This document shows positions 23,434-31,916 of a stretch of 64,000 nucleotides of DNA, in pieces. The stretch spans positions 116,140 through 180,139 of the forward strand of contig JAJCZJ010000086.1 in NCBI GenBank assembly GCA_029262455.1. Reading direction: 5' to 3'. Under the pieces are notes generated by a model. The model saw only the letters and a program-made list of their open reading frames with translations. It did not search any database and was not told where the DNA came from. Every line of letters begins with the position of its first letter. Within the stretch, counting starts at the first letter, position 1. This stretch comes from Deltaproteobacteria bacterium. Lineage in GTDB: Bacteria; Desulfobacterota; Binatia; HRBIN30; CADEER01. The translations under genes were made by a program, and so were the position numbers.

Positions 23434-24278
23434 GCGTTCGACCGGTGCTTGGAGAGTCGGTTCGCGTCGCCGATCTGTCGTTTGGGTATCATCGCGAGGA
23501 CGTTGTGCAAGGCGTCTCGTTCACGGCCAAGGCCGGAGGTTTCCTCGGCATCATCGGTCCGAATGGATCCGGCAAGTCGACTCTTCTGAAATTGATGAGC
23601 GGCGTCGAGAAGCCGCGAGGCGGCAGCGTCGAGGTTGCCGATTTTGATATTGCGACGAGGTCGCGTCTGGAATTGGGGCGTCACATTGCGGTGGTTCCGC
23701 AGGAGACGACCATGGCATTTCCCTACACCGTACTCGAGATGGTGCTCTTCGGGCGCACCCCTCATTTGTCGGGCTTTGCGTTCGAGAACGATCGCGACGT
23801 CGACGTCGCGCGCTGGGCACTCGATCGAACGGCAACGTCACACCTGGCGCAGCGTCCGGTCACCGAGCTCAGTGGCGGTGAGCGCCAGCGCGTCGCGCTG
23901 GCGCGGGCGCTTGCGCAAGAGCCTCGTGTCCTATTGCTGGACGAACCCAGCGCGTTTCTCGACATCCGTCATGAGGTCGAGATGTATGACTTGCTGCGCG
24001 AACTCGCCAACGAGGGCATGACGATCGTCTCCGTGTTGCACGATCTCAACCTGGCGGCACTTTACTGCGAGCACATCGTCCTGCTGTCCGACGGTGCGGT
24101 CTATCGGCAGGGGCGTCCGGAGGAAGTGATGAACTACGAAAACCTGACCACGGTGTACGGGACTGAGATCTACGTTTCTTTGAATGACATCACCGGAACG
24201 CTCAATATTTTGCCACTCGATGTCACTCATCGAGCGCAGTTGGCGGCCCGCCGTGCTGAGGGCGAAGGTGAAACATGA
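23430..24278 (+). CDS. btuD: Cobalamin ABC transporter ATPase BtuD
   Basis: A 282-residue ABC ATPase. Walker A GPNGSGKST is near residues 43-51, the Q-loop VVPQETTMAFPYTV follows, the signature is LSGGERQR, Walker B is VLLLDEPSAFLD and the H-loop SVLHDLN. These match the FepC/BtuD subfamily. The ATG at 23430 overlaps the btuC stop; an open frame extending upstream through btuC is not used. The C-terminal ~40 residues extend past the usual end (YVSLNDITGTLNILPLDVTH). It energises B12 import. Confidence 0.92.
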   Translation: MSVRPVLGESVRVADLSFGYHREDVVQGVSFTAKAGGFLGIIGPNGSGKSTLLKLMSGVEKPRGGSVEVADFDIATRSRLELGRHIAVVPQETTMAFPYTVLEMVLFGRTPHLSGFAFENDRDVDVARWALDRTATSHLAQRPVTELSGGERQRVALARALAQEPRVLLLDEPSAFLDIRHEVEMYDLLRELANEGMTIVSVLHDLNLAALYCEHIVLLSDGAVYRQGRPEEVMNYENLTTVYGTEIYVSLNDITGTLNILPLDVTHRAQLAARRAEGEGET

Positions 24279-24443
24279 GTCAATCCAATAGCTTGAAGGG
24301 TTCTAGGAGTAGCATGTCTAATTCGGGCAATGAGGGGTGGTCGGCCGGCAGAGTGACGGGCCGGTTTTCCGCAAGCCATTGAAAAAACGCCGATTTGACT
24401 ACGTTTTTACCCTGTGTTAGCTGCCGGGAAGGGGTTGAGGTTC

Positions 24444-24878
24444 GTGGATTCCATGTACTTTCAGTTTGCAAATGTTCTGATCTTTGTCGCTTTGGCGGTG
24501 GGGCTGGTCGCGTTGATGACGGGACTGAGCTGGTTGCTGCGTCCGAACAACCCGGAACCGGGCAAGATGTCCACGTACGAGTGTGGAGAGCCTCCGACCG
24601 GCGGAGCGTGGATCAACTTCAACATTAGATTCTATCTCGTGGCACTGATCTTCGTAATTTTTGACGTCGAAGTGGCCTTCATTGCGCCGGTTACCGTGGT
24701 TTACAAGAACTGGGTAGAGCAGGGGCTGGGGCTGTTCGCGTTTACCGAGATCGCCATTTTTCTGACCATCTTGTTTGTCGGGCTCATCTACGTTTGGGCC
24801 AAGGGCGACCTCGAGTGGGTCAAGCGCGTCGCGCCTTCGTCGGATCAGGATTCACCCGATATGCGCGAAGCCGCCTGA
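24444..24878 (+). CDS. nuoA: NADH-quinone oxidoreductase subunit A
   Basis: The first gene of the complex I operon, a three-helix membrane subunit of 144 residues. MSTYECGEPPTGGAWINFNI and IRFYLVALIFVIFDVEVAF carry the conserved Cys-Gly loop and Asp/Glu pattern of NuoA. GTG 24444, with AAGGGG nine bases upstream, fits better than ATG 24453, whose spacing would be too long. The 165-nt gap after btuD probably contains the nuo promoter. The C-terminus adds a hydrophilic tail (VAPSSDQDSPDMREAA). Confidence 0.9.
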   Translation: MDSMYFQFANVLIFVALAVGLVALMTGLSWLLRPNNPEPGKMSTYECGEPPTGGAWINFNIRFYLVALIFVIFDVEVAFIAPVTVVYKNWVEQGLGLFAFTEIAIFLTILFVGLIYVWAKGDLEWVKRVAPSSDQDSPDMREAA

Positions 24879-24907
24879 CCGCGAGCAACGTTCGTTAAGG
24901 AGCTCTC

Positions 24908-25408
24908 ATGTCGCTGGTCAACTCGTTTTCGCAGGGAGTCGTCACGACGACGGCCGACCAGTTTCTCAACTGGACTCGAAAGTCGTCGGTGTGGTGGATG
25001 CTGTTCGGTCTCGCTTGTTGTGCGATCGAGCTGATGCAGACCCAAGGGCCGCGCTCAGATGTCGATCGGTTTGGGGCAGCGCCGCGCGCCTCACCGCGAC
25101 AGTCGGACCTGATGGTCGTGGCAGGTACGTTGACACTAAAAATGGCACTACGTACCAAAGTGCTCTACGACCAGATGCCGGAGCCGCGTTACGTGATTTC
25201 GATGGGCGCGTGCGCCAGCTGCGGTGGACTGTTCCAGTTGGCCTACTCGGTTTGCGACGGAGTGGACAAGGTGATTCCGGTCGATGTGTATGTGCCGGGT
25301 TGTCCGCCTCGACCCGAGGCTCTGACCGAAGGGATTCTCAAGCTGCAGGAAAAGATGATGACAGAGACCTGGCTGGTAAAACGTCCGACTGTCGAAGCGC
25401 ACGCCTGA
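24908..25408 (+). CDS. nuoB: NADH-quinone oxidoreductase subunit B
   Basis: A 166-residue peripheral-arm subunit that binds the terminal iron-sulfur cluster N2 next to quinone. The cluster cysteines are visible in [11 protein letters not shown] (adjacent pair), [12 protein letters not shown] and [11 protein letters not shown] clear TAAGGAGCTCTC site precedes ATG 24908. It is followed closely by nuoC. Length and motif order fit NuoB. Confidence 0.95.
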   Translation: MSLVNSFSQGVVTTTADQFLNWTRKSSVWWMLFGLACCAIELMQTQGPRSDVDRFGAAPRASPRQSDLMVVAGTLTLKMALRTKVLYDQMPEPRYVISMGACASCGGLFQLAYSVCDGVDKVIPVDVYVPGCPPRPEALTEGILKLQEKMMTETWLVKRPTVEAHA

Positions 25409-25428
25409 CGCGAGGGTCTTGATCAATC

Positions 25429-25923
25429 ATGGAAGCAGCAGAGATTCACGCCGCCCTGCGCGACAAGTTCAGCGACAAGATTTCCGCGACGGACGAGGCC
25501 GCGAAGGATCCGTCTGCGGTCGTGGATGGGGCAGCGATCCGTGAGATTTGCGCGTTCTTGCGCGACGATGAGCGACTACGGTTTGATGTTCTAAATAACC
25601 AGACCGGGGTCGACTACAAGGCCGAGGGGTACATCGAGGTTGTCTATCACCTCTATTCCTATGAGTATCGGCATGGCGTTGTGCTCAAGGCGCGGGCGAA
25701 CCGCGACGAACCGGTACTTCCTTCTGTCGAAGAAGTTTGGAAGGCGGCCAACTGGCTCGAGCGCGAGATCTACGACTTGCTCGGAGTGAAGTTTTTGGAT
25801 CACACCGATCTGCGACGGCTGTTGATGCCGGAAGATTGGGTGGGTTACCCACTGCGCAAGGACTTTGTTGAACCAGAAGAATATCACGGCATCAGCACGA
25901 CGCGTGAAAGTCTGCTGCGATAG
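25429..25923 (+). CDS. nuoC: NADH-quinone oxidoreductase subunit C
   Basis: A 164-residue subunit of the complex I connecting arm. The conserved tail [20 protein letters not shown], then [19 protein letters not shown], is diagnostic of NuoC (30-kDa subunit). It is a separate protein here rather than the NuoCD fusion of E. coli. It is 20 nt after nuoB and 14 nt before nuoD, consistent with one operon. The ribosome-binding site is weak. Confidence 0.94.
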   Translation: MEAAEIHAALRDKFSDKISATDEAAKDPSAVVDGAAIREICAFLRDDERLRFDVLNNQTGVDYKAEGYIEVVYHLYSYEYRHGVVLKARANRDEPVLPSVEEVWKAANWLEREIYDLLGVKFLDHTDLRRLLMPEDWVGYPLRKDFVEPEEYHGISTTRESLLR

Positions 25924-25937
25924 GACATGAGAAAAAG

Positions 25938-27092
25938 ATGAGTATCGCAGGTTTCGAAGTCGAGGTGGATCGGGGCAGGGGTCTCGAAACCGAAGAGATG
26001 ACCCTCAATATGGGTCCGCAGCACCCGTCGACGCACGGAGTCTTGCGTTTCGTGGTCAAGGCCGACGGTGAGATCATGCGTCGGGCCATCCCGGATGTTG
26101 GCTATCTCCACCGTTCGATCGAGAAGATTTCGGAGAAGGTCGGATATCACGGGTTCATGCCATACACCGACCGTGTGGATTACGTGGCGGCTATGTTCTG
26201 CAATCAGGGCTGGGGGATGGTCACCGAGAAGTTGGCCGACATTGAAGTTCCCAAGCGTGGTGAGTACTGCCGGGTCATTGCAGCCGAGCTCAATCGTATT
26301 TCCAGTCATCTCCTGTCAGTCGGTACGATGATCTTGGATATCGGGGCGATCACTCCGTTTTTCCACGCATTTCGCGAACGGGAAAAAATCAATGATCTTC
26401 TGGAAGAGTTGTGCGGAGCAAGGCTGACGTATAATTACATGCGGATTGGCGGCGTCGCTTGGGATCTGCCTCCTGGTTACGAGGAGAAGGTGCTCGCTTT
26501 CTTGTCCCAGTTCGACCGCATGCTCGAAGAGTATGACGACTTGGTCACGTCGAATAAGCTCTTTCGTGCGCGGTGCTCTGGTGTAGCTGCGATCTCTCCG
26601 GCGGACGCCGCCGCCTATAATCTGGTCGGGCCGAATCTTCGCGCTTGCGGGGTTCGTTATGATGTACGGCGGGACGAGCCCTACTCCGTCTACCCGGAGC
26701 TCGAGTTCGACGTTCCTGTGGGTACGGGCTCTGCGGGCGCCGTGGGTGACAGCTTCGATCGCTACCTGGTGCGGATCTTGGAGATCAAAGAGAGCATCAA
26801 GATTTTGCGACAGTGCTTTCAACAGATTCCGGACGGGCCGGTCGTCGCCAAGGTGCCGCGCAAACTGAAACCGCCGGCTGGTGATGTGCAGATCCGTGTC
26901 GAGAGTGCTCGCGGCGACATGAGTTGGTATGCGGTGAGCGACGGTTCGGAGTTCCCGTATCGATGTAAGGTTCGCACCGGGTCGTTTGCGGCAATGGGGA
27001 TGATTGAAGAGTTGAGTAAGGGGTTGATGCTCGCGGATTTGGTTACTGTAATCGCGAGCCTCGATATTGTCGCGCCAGAGGTCGATCGCTGA
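25938..27092 (+). CDS. nuoD: NADH-quinone oxidoreductase subunit D
   Basis: A 384-residue subunit that with NuoB forms the quinone-binding cavity. Key stretches are [18 protein letters not shown] (the quinone-site His in HPSTHG), [13 protein letters not shown], and the C-terminal [14 protein letters not shown] near the end. It derives from the [NiFe]-hydrogenase large-subunit fold but lacks its cysteine ligands. It is the last peripheral-arm gene here; the next gene is nuoH, so nuoE, nuoF and nuoG are absent from their usual place. Confidence 0.95.
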   Translation: MSIAGFEVEVDRGRGLETEEMTLNMGPQHPSTHGVLRFVVKADGEIMRRAIPDVGYLHRSIEKISEKVGYHGFMPYTDRVDYVAAMFCNQGWGMVTEKLADIEVPKRGEYCRVIAAELNRISSHLLSVGTMILDIGAITPFFHAFREREKINDLLEELCGARLTYNYMRIGGVAWDLPPGYEEKVLAFLSQFDRMLEEYDDLVTSNKLFRARCSGVAAISPADAAAYNLVGPNLRACGVRYDVRRDEPYSVYPELEFDVPVGTGSAGAVGDSFDRYLVRILEIKESIKILRQCFQQIPDGPVVAKVPRKLKPPAGDVQIRVESARGDMSWYAVSDGSEFPYRCKVRTGSFAAMGMIEELSKGLMLADLVTVIASLDIVAPEVDR

Positions 27093-27129
27093 GGCGTGGA
27101 TTCTTTCTCGGGCGGGGTGGGGTGCTGGA

Positions 27130-27151
27130 GGTTGGGCGTAGTCGTCCAACC
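27130..27151 (+). other. Stem-loop between nuoD and nuoH
   Basis: GGTTGGGCG (27130-27138) pairs with CGTCCAACC (27143-27151), giving nine pairs with one G-U and a TAGT loop. It lies in the only sizeable gap in the operon's first half, where nuoEFG would normally be. No U-run follows, so it is more likely an mRNA processing or stability element than a terminator. Confidence 0.5.
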
Positions 27152-27177
27152 CCGTCTGTGGAGTGGGGACAACTGAG

Positions 27178-28377
27178 ATGTTGCAACAGTTTCTCGATAG
27201 CTTGATTGCGGATGGCACTCTCGGCGGGATGCCGCGGGACGTGGCCTATCTGATCGGGATGTTGGGTGCGGGAGCGCTGGTTGTATTTGGGTTCGTCCTC
27301 AATATTTCCGGCGTCACGACCTTCGTCGAACGCCGGGTGTGGGCGCGCATTCAGTCACGCATCGGACCGAACCGGGTCGGCCCCCAAGGTATTCTCCAGT
27401 GGCTGGCCGACGGCATCAAACTGTTGATGAAGGAAGAGGCGATTCCGTTCGCTGCAGACTCGGCGCTTTTTAAGTTGGCGCCTTTCGTTGTGACGGTTGG
27501 TTTCATTACCGCTTTCGTCGCGGTGCCGTTCAGCAGCGCGTTAGTCATCGCGGACCTGAACCTCGGTATCCTCTATATTACCTCAATGACGTCGCTGGTC
27601 GTCGTCGGCATCATGATTGCCGGCTGGGCGTCGAATAATAAGTGGTCGCTCATTGGGGGGATCCGCGCGGCGGCGCAGATCGTTAGCTACGAGATCCCCG
27701 CGGCGCTCAGCATTTTTACGGTGATTCTGATCACCGGCACTCTCAGTATGCAGGGCATTATCCAACAGCAGGGATGGGGGCCGTGGGACTGGTTCATCTT
27801 CCACAGTCCGTTCACCTTCGTTGGTTTTTTCATTACGTTCGTTTCGCTCTTGGCTGAGGGGAACCGAACTCCATTCGATCTACCGGAGGCTGAGTCCGAG
27901 CTCGTCGCCGGCTTCGTCACCGAGTACAGCGGTGCGCGCTACCTGTTCTTCTTTTTGGTCGAGTGGGGAAATCTCTACGTCATCAGCGCCATCCTCGTGA
28001 CACTCTTCCTTGGCGGCTGGCAGGTGCCGATGATTCCGGGCCTTGCCGAAAGTCCGTTCTGGCTCAACCTCACGCAAGCTGTGACGTTTATTGTCAAGTC
28101 GTATGCCGGTGTGATCACCATGATGTGGATCCGCGCGACCTTGCCGCGGGTCCGGGTCGATCAACTCATGAGCACTTGCTGGAAGTACCTGCTACCGATT
28201 GCCTTCGTGAATTTCATGGGCACCGCGCTTTGGGTTCTCATTTGGCCAGAAGGCTTTCGCTTTGCTGAACTCGCACTGACCCTGCTGGGCTTTTCGATGG
28301 TCGTATACTTTTTCTATCGCGTCGTATTCCACCTCCGCCGTTCGGGCGCGGAACTTACATTTTCGCCACTTTCGTAG
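27178..28377 (+). CDS. nuoH: NADH-quinone oxidoreductase subunit H
   Basis: A 399-residue, eight-helix membrane subunit linking the quinone site to the proton pumps. FVERRVWARIQSRIGPNRVG (first conserved loop) and TPFDLPEAESELVAGFVTEY (the acidic quinone-tunnel loop) are unmistakable. ATG 27178 with a GAGTGGGG site is preferred over GTG 27163. It follows nuoD after 85 nt and precedes nuoI by 26 nt. The N-terminus is slightly extended compared with E. coli NuoH. Confidence 0.95.
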   Translation: MLQQFLDSLIADGTLGGMPRDVAYLIGMLGAGALVVFGFVLNISGVTTFVERRVWARIQSRIGPNRVGPQGILQWLADGIKLLMKEEAIPFAADSALFKLAPFVVTVGFITAFVAVPFSSALVIADLNLGILYITSMTSLVVVGIMIAGWASNNKWSLIGGIRAAAQIVSYEIPAALSIFTVILITGTLSMQGIIQQQGWGPWDWFIFHSPFTFVGFFITFVSLLAEGNRTPFDLPEAESELVAGFVTEYSGARYLFFFLVEWGNLYVISAILVTLFLGGWQVPMIPGLAESPFWLNLTQAVTFIVKSYAGVITMMWIRATLPRVRVDQLMSTCWKYLLPIAFVNFMGTALWVLIWPEGFRFAELALTLLGFSMVVYFFYRVVFHLRRSGAELTFSPLS

Positions 28378-28403
28378 GGAATCTAGGAGTTCAGGGTGAT
28401 CCG

Positions 28404-28961
28404 ATGGTAGGTGGTTTCAACGCATACTTTAGCAACATCTTCGAGGTTGCTTCGACGGTCTTTGAGGGGATGGCGGTGACGTTCTCGCACTTCGTGCGGA
28501 AGCCGACCACGATCCAGTACCCAGACCGGATGGCGATTCGCGTGCAGGACACCTTGCCGTACCGCTATCGCGGCATCCTCGAAGTGGACCTCGAGATCTG
28601 CACGGGTTGTCTGGCGTGTGAGCGCGCGTGTCCGATCGACTGCATCGTCATCGACGCCAAGAAGGACAAGTCGACGAAGAAGATGATGTTGAATCGCTTC
28701 GACATCGACATCGCCAAGTGCATGTACTGCGGTCTCTGCAGCGAACCTTGCCCGACGGGGTCGATTCACCACACACCTGAGTTCGAGGGCGCCGATTTCT
28801 CTCTCGAGAGCATGATGCGCCGCTTCGTCAAGCAACCGGTGGCGGCCTACAAGCCGAAGAAGGTGGAGGACGACCCGGAGGTCGCACCGATTCTCGAGCG
28901 CGGCATGCGTTACCTCGACGAGTTCGCCGATCCGGCCGGGAAGACGGGAACGGATTCATGA
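28404..28961 (+). CDS. nuoI: NADH-quinone oxidoreductase subunit I (2x[4Fe-4S])
   Basis: A 185-residue ferredoxin-like subunit carrying clusters N6a and N6b. Both CxxCxxCxxxCP motifs are present: CTGCLACERACPIDC and CMYCGLCSEPCPTGSI. The N-terminal segment is membrane-associated. The stop overlaps nuoJ by four bases. In a complex without NuoEFG in this operon, this subunit is the natural entry point for electrons from ferredoxin or another donor. Confidence 0.95.
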   Translation: MVGGFNAYFSNIFEVASTVFEGMAVTFSHFVRKPTTIQYPDRMAIRVQDTLPYRYRGILEVDLEICTGCLACERACPIDCIVIDAKKDKSTKKMMLNRFDIDIAKCMYCGLCSEPCPTGSIHHTPEFEGADFSLESMMRRFVKQPVAAYKPKKVEDDPEVAPILERGMRYLDEFADPAGKTGTDS

Positions 28962-29476
28962 CGGAATTCTCCATGTTCCCGGTGGTGTTCTACCTGATGG
29001 CGGCGATCACAGTCGGCTCCGCTTTCGGGGTGGCGTTCACCAACAACATCTTCTACTCGGCGATCGCTCTAATGTTCACGTTGCTCGGCGCCGCGGGGCT
29101 CTATGTCATGTTGGCCGCCGACTTCGTTGCTGTCGTCCAAGTCTTCGTCTACGTCGGCGGTATTTTGGTTCTGACGCTGTTTGCGATCAACCTCACCAGT
29201 CGAATCGGAGACGTCAGCGTCTCGAATCGGTCGCTGGGGCGCTTCCCGTCGTTTTTGGTTCTCGGGTTGATCGGATATTCGATGGTGCGGGCGATTCGAA
29301 CGGCGGCGTGGAATGTCGTCGAAGTCGGAGATCCTGTGCCGACGATCGAGGCGATCGGGGATGCGTTCTTGACCCAGTACATCCTGCCGTTCGAGCTCGC
29401 TTCGCTCGTGTTGTTGGCAGCGTTGGTCGGGGCCGTGGTGTTGTCGAGAAAAGAGCTGAAGGAAGTGCGGGGGTGA
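28958..29476 (+). CDS. nuoJ: NADH-quinone oxidoreductase subunit J
   Basis: A 172-residue membrane subunit with about five helices. NIFYSAIALMFTLLGAAGLY and FVAVVQVFVYVGGILVLTLF are typical of NuoJ, including the helix that forms a pi-bulge in complex I structures. It overlaps nuoI by 4 nt and nuoK by one base (TGATG), so it is translationally coupled on both sides. Confidence 0.93.
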   Translation: MTEFSMFPVVFYLMAAITVGSAFGVAFTNNIFYSAIALMFTLLGAAGLYVMLAADFVAVVQVFVYVGGILVLTLFAINLTSRIGDVSVSNRSLGRFPSFLVLGLIGYSMVRAIRTAAWNVVEVGDPVPTIEAIGDAFLTQYILPFELASLVLLAALVGAVVLSRKELKEVRG

Positions 29477-29784
29477 TGGAAATCGGCCTGACTCACTTTT
29501 TGGTTGTCAGCACGATGGTGTTCCTTGCGGGACTCTTCTGCGTTCTGACGCGACGCAATGCGATTGGTATCTTGATGGGCGTTGAGCTCATCTTGAACTC
29601 GGCCAATCTCAACTACTTGGCGTTCTCGCGCTATAGCTCAGTCAACTATGACGGCCAGATGTTCGCCATTTTCGTGATCATGCTGGCGGCGGCGGAAGCG
29701 GCGATCGGCCTCGCCATCGTTCTCGGCATTTACCAGACCTTCCACACGATCGACGTGGAAGCCACAGACACACTGCGACTCTGA
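29476..29784 (+). CDS. nuoK: NADH-quinone oxidoreductase subunit K
   Basis: A 102-residue three-helix subunit homologous to MrpC. It carries the two conserved intramembrane glutamates, in NAIGILMGVELILNSANLNY and MLAAAEAAIGLAI. ATG 29476 shares a base with the nuoJ stop. A longer upstream frame runs inside nuoJ and is a shadow. It precedes nuoL by 6 nt. Confidence 0.95.
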   Translation: MEIGLTHFLVVSTMVFLAGLFCVLTRRNAIGILMGVELILNSANLNYLAFSRYSSVNYDGQMFAIFVIMLAAAEAAIGLAIVLGIYQTFHTIDVEATDTLRL

Positions 29785-29790
29785 CCGGTT

Positions 29791-31866
29791 ATGCAAGAAG
29801 TTGTGCACACGGCGACCCACGCGGTCACCGTCCATACTGTTAGCTACCTGCGCTGGATCCCGTTGCTGCCGCTCCTCGGCGCGATCGTCAACGGGTTGGG
29901 CGGAGTTTGGATTCAGAAACACCTTGGCAAGAAAGTCGTAGGCGTCATTGCCTGTGCAATGCCGGCCCTAGGATTTGTTCTGGCCTTGCGTGCGTTCGTA
30001 GACTTGGTCGGCTTGGAATCCTCTGAGCGGATCTTGCTCGACACGGTGTTTCCCTGGATTCACGTAGGCATCTTGAACGTCGACGTAGCCTTCCAGGTTG
30101 ATCCGTTGTCGGCAGTGATGATTTTGATCATTACCGGCGTCGGCGGGCTGATCCATCTTTACTCGATGGGTTACATGGACGACGAACCTGCGTATTGGCG
30201 GTACTTTGCCTACCTAAACCTGTTTACCTTCGCCATGTTGACCCTGGTGCTTGGCGACAACCTGCTGTTGATGTTTGTCGGTTGGGAGGGTGTCGGTCTT
30301 TGCTCGTATGCACTGATCGGGTTCTGGTTCTCCGAATGGGCGAATGCTTCGGCCGGATCGAAGGCGTTTATCGTCAACCGTGTCGGCGACTTCGGCTTCA
30401 TGTGCGCCACGTTCCTGCTGTTTTGGTCGCTCGAAGGGGTCGATCATCCGACTCTGGTGTTTCGCGAGATCACCCAATACGCACCGCTCCTGGAGGGACA
30501 CGTCTTTTGGGGCGTTAGTACGGTCACTCTGATCACCATGCTGATGTTTGTCGGCGCCACTGGTAAGTCAGCGCAGATCCCGCTGTACGTCTGGTTGCCG
30601 GACGCCATGGCTGGCCCAACTCCTGTTTCTGCCCTGATTCACGCCGCCACGATGGTCACGGCCGGCGTCTACATGATTGCCCGATTGAGTGTCTTATTCG
30701 ACATGGCACCGATGACCGGAAACGTCATTGCCACGGTTGGCGCTGCGACGGCTTTCTTTGCGGCGACGATTGGGACGACGCAATTCGACATCAAGAAGGT
30801 GTTGGCGTATTCGACCGTATCGCAGCTCGGATTCATGTTCATCGCAATGGGTGTCGGTGCGTATGCGACCGGCGTGTTTCACTTGATGACGCACGCGTTT
30901 TTTAAGGCGTGTTTGTTCCTTGGGTCGGGAAGCGTGATTCACGCGATGCATCACGAACAAGACATGCGAAAGATGGGCGGTCTCAAGAAATGGATGCCGA
31001 TCACCTATCTGACGTACTTGATTTCGACCTTCGCGATTGCGGGATTCCCGCCTTTTTCGGGGTTCTTTTCCAAGGACGAGATTCTCTGGAAGGCTTTTTC
31101 CGGTGACCACAAGATCGTTTGGTTTGTCGCGGTATGTGCCGCTGCGATGACTGCGTTCTATATGTTTCGATCTGTGTTCATGACCTTCTGGGGCGAGAAC
31201 CGCTCTGACGCACACACCCGCGAGCACCTCCACGAATCGCCGTGGTTGATGACCGTGCCTCTGGGGGTGTTGGCCTTCCTGGCGCTGTTCTCCGGCTTCC
31301 TCAATATTCCTCATGCACTCAAGGGAGGGGCAAACTTCGATGCCTGGTTGGCACCCGTCGTGGAGCATGGTGGTCACGGCGGACATGGCGACGCGCACCA
31401 TTTTGACATCGTTGAGTACTTGTTGATGGGTTTCTCCGTATTGGTTGCGTTTGCCGGCGCATGGTTGGCGTACGCAATGTACGTGACCAAGAGTATCGCG
31501 CCCGAGCGTTTCGCGGATATCGCCGCCGGCCGCCCTTATCGAACCATCTTCAACAAGTACTATGTCGACGAGTTCTACGATGCGGTGGTAATTCGAGGTG
31601 TCATGGGTCTGGCGGGTATTTCGTCGTGGTTCGATTCGAATATTGTCGATGGCATCGTCAATGGCGCTGCCTGGGTCGTTCGGATGCTGTCTCAACTTTA
31701 CGGTCTCATCGATCACTACATCGTCGACGGTGCTGTCAACGGTGTGGCGACGGTGACCAGTTTCGTCGGTGGCCGCGTACGCCGTCTGCAGACGGGTAAT
31801 ATCAACGCATATCTCTACGTCATCGTTCTTGCCTTTGTGGGCATGATGGTGGCGCGGATCTGGTAA
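29791..31866 (+). CDS. nuoL: NADH-quinone oxidoreductase subunit L
   Basis: A 691-residue antiporter-like proton-pumping subunit with about 16 helices. Conserved parts include MLMFVGWEGVGLCSYALIGF (with the key Glu), GKSAQIPLYVWLPDAMAGPT, ALIHAATMVTAGVYMIARL and the FSKDEI lysine loop. A His/Gly-rich loop (EHGGHGGHGDAHHFD) lies before the C-terminal long lateral helix. It precedes nuoM by 50 nt. Confidence 0.96.
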   Translation: MQEVVHTATHAVTVHTVSYLRWIPLLPLLGAIVNGLGGVWIQKHLGKKVVGVIACAMPALGFVLALRAFVDLVGLESSERILLDTVFPWIHVGILNVDVAFQVDPLSAVMILIITGVGGLIHLYSMGYMDDEPAYWRYFAYLNLFTFAMLTLVLGDNLLLMFVGWEGVGLCSYALIGFWFSEWANASAGSKAFIVNRVGDFGFMCATFLLFWSLEGVDHPTLVFREITQYAPLLEGHVFWGVSTVTLITMLMFVGATGKSAQIPLYVWLPDAMAGPTPVSALIHAATMVTAGVYMIARLSVLFDMAPMTGNVIATVGAATAFFAATIGTTQFDIKKVLAYSTVSQLGFMFIAMGVGAYATGVFHLMTHAFFKACLFLGSGSVIHAMHHEQDMRKMGGLKKWMPITYLTYLISTFAIAGFPPFSGFFSKDEILWKAFSGDHKIVWFVAVCAAAMTAFYMFRSVFMTFWGENRSDAHTREHLHESPWLMTVPLGVLAFLALFSGFLNIPHALKGGANFDAWLAPVVEHGGHGGHGDAHHFDIVEYLLMGFSVLVAFAGAWLAYAMYVTKSIAPERFADIAAGRPYRTIFNKYYVDEFYDAVVIRGVMGLAGISSWFDSNIVDGIVNGAAWVVRMLSQLYGLIDHYIVDGAVNGVATVTSFVGGRVRRLQTGNINAYLYVIVLAFVGMMVARIW

Positions 31867-31916
31867 GGGTCGCCGAGCGCGACGCGCTTCTGCCCTCAAG
31901 TTTTGGAGAGCACTGA

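Noticed and set aside
26316..27218. 300-codon minus-strand frame across nuoD
   Set aside because: Same reason: opposite-strand shadow of nuoD.
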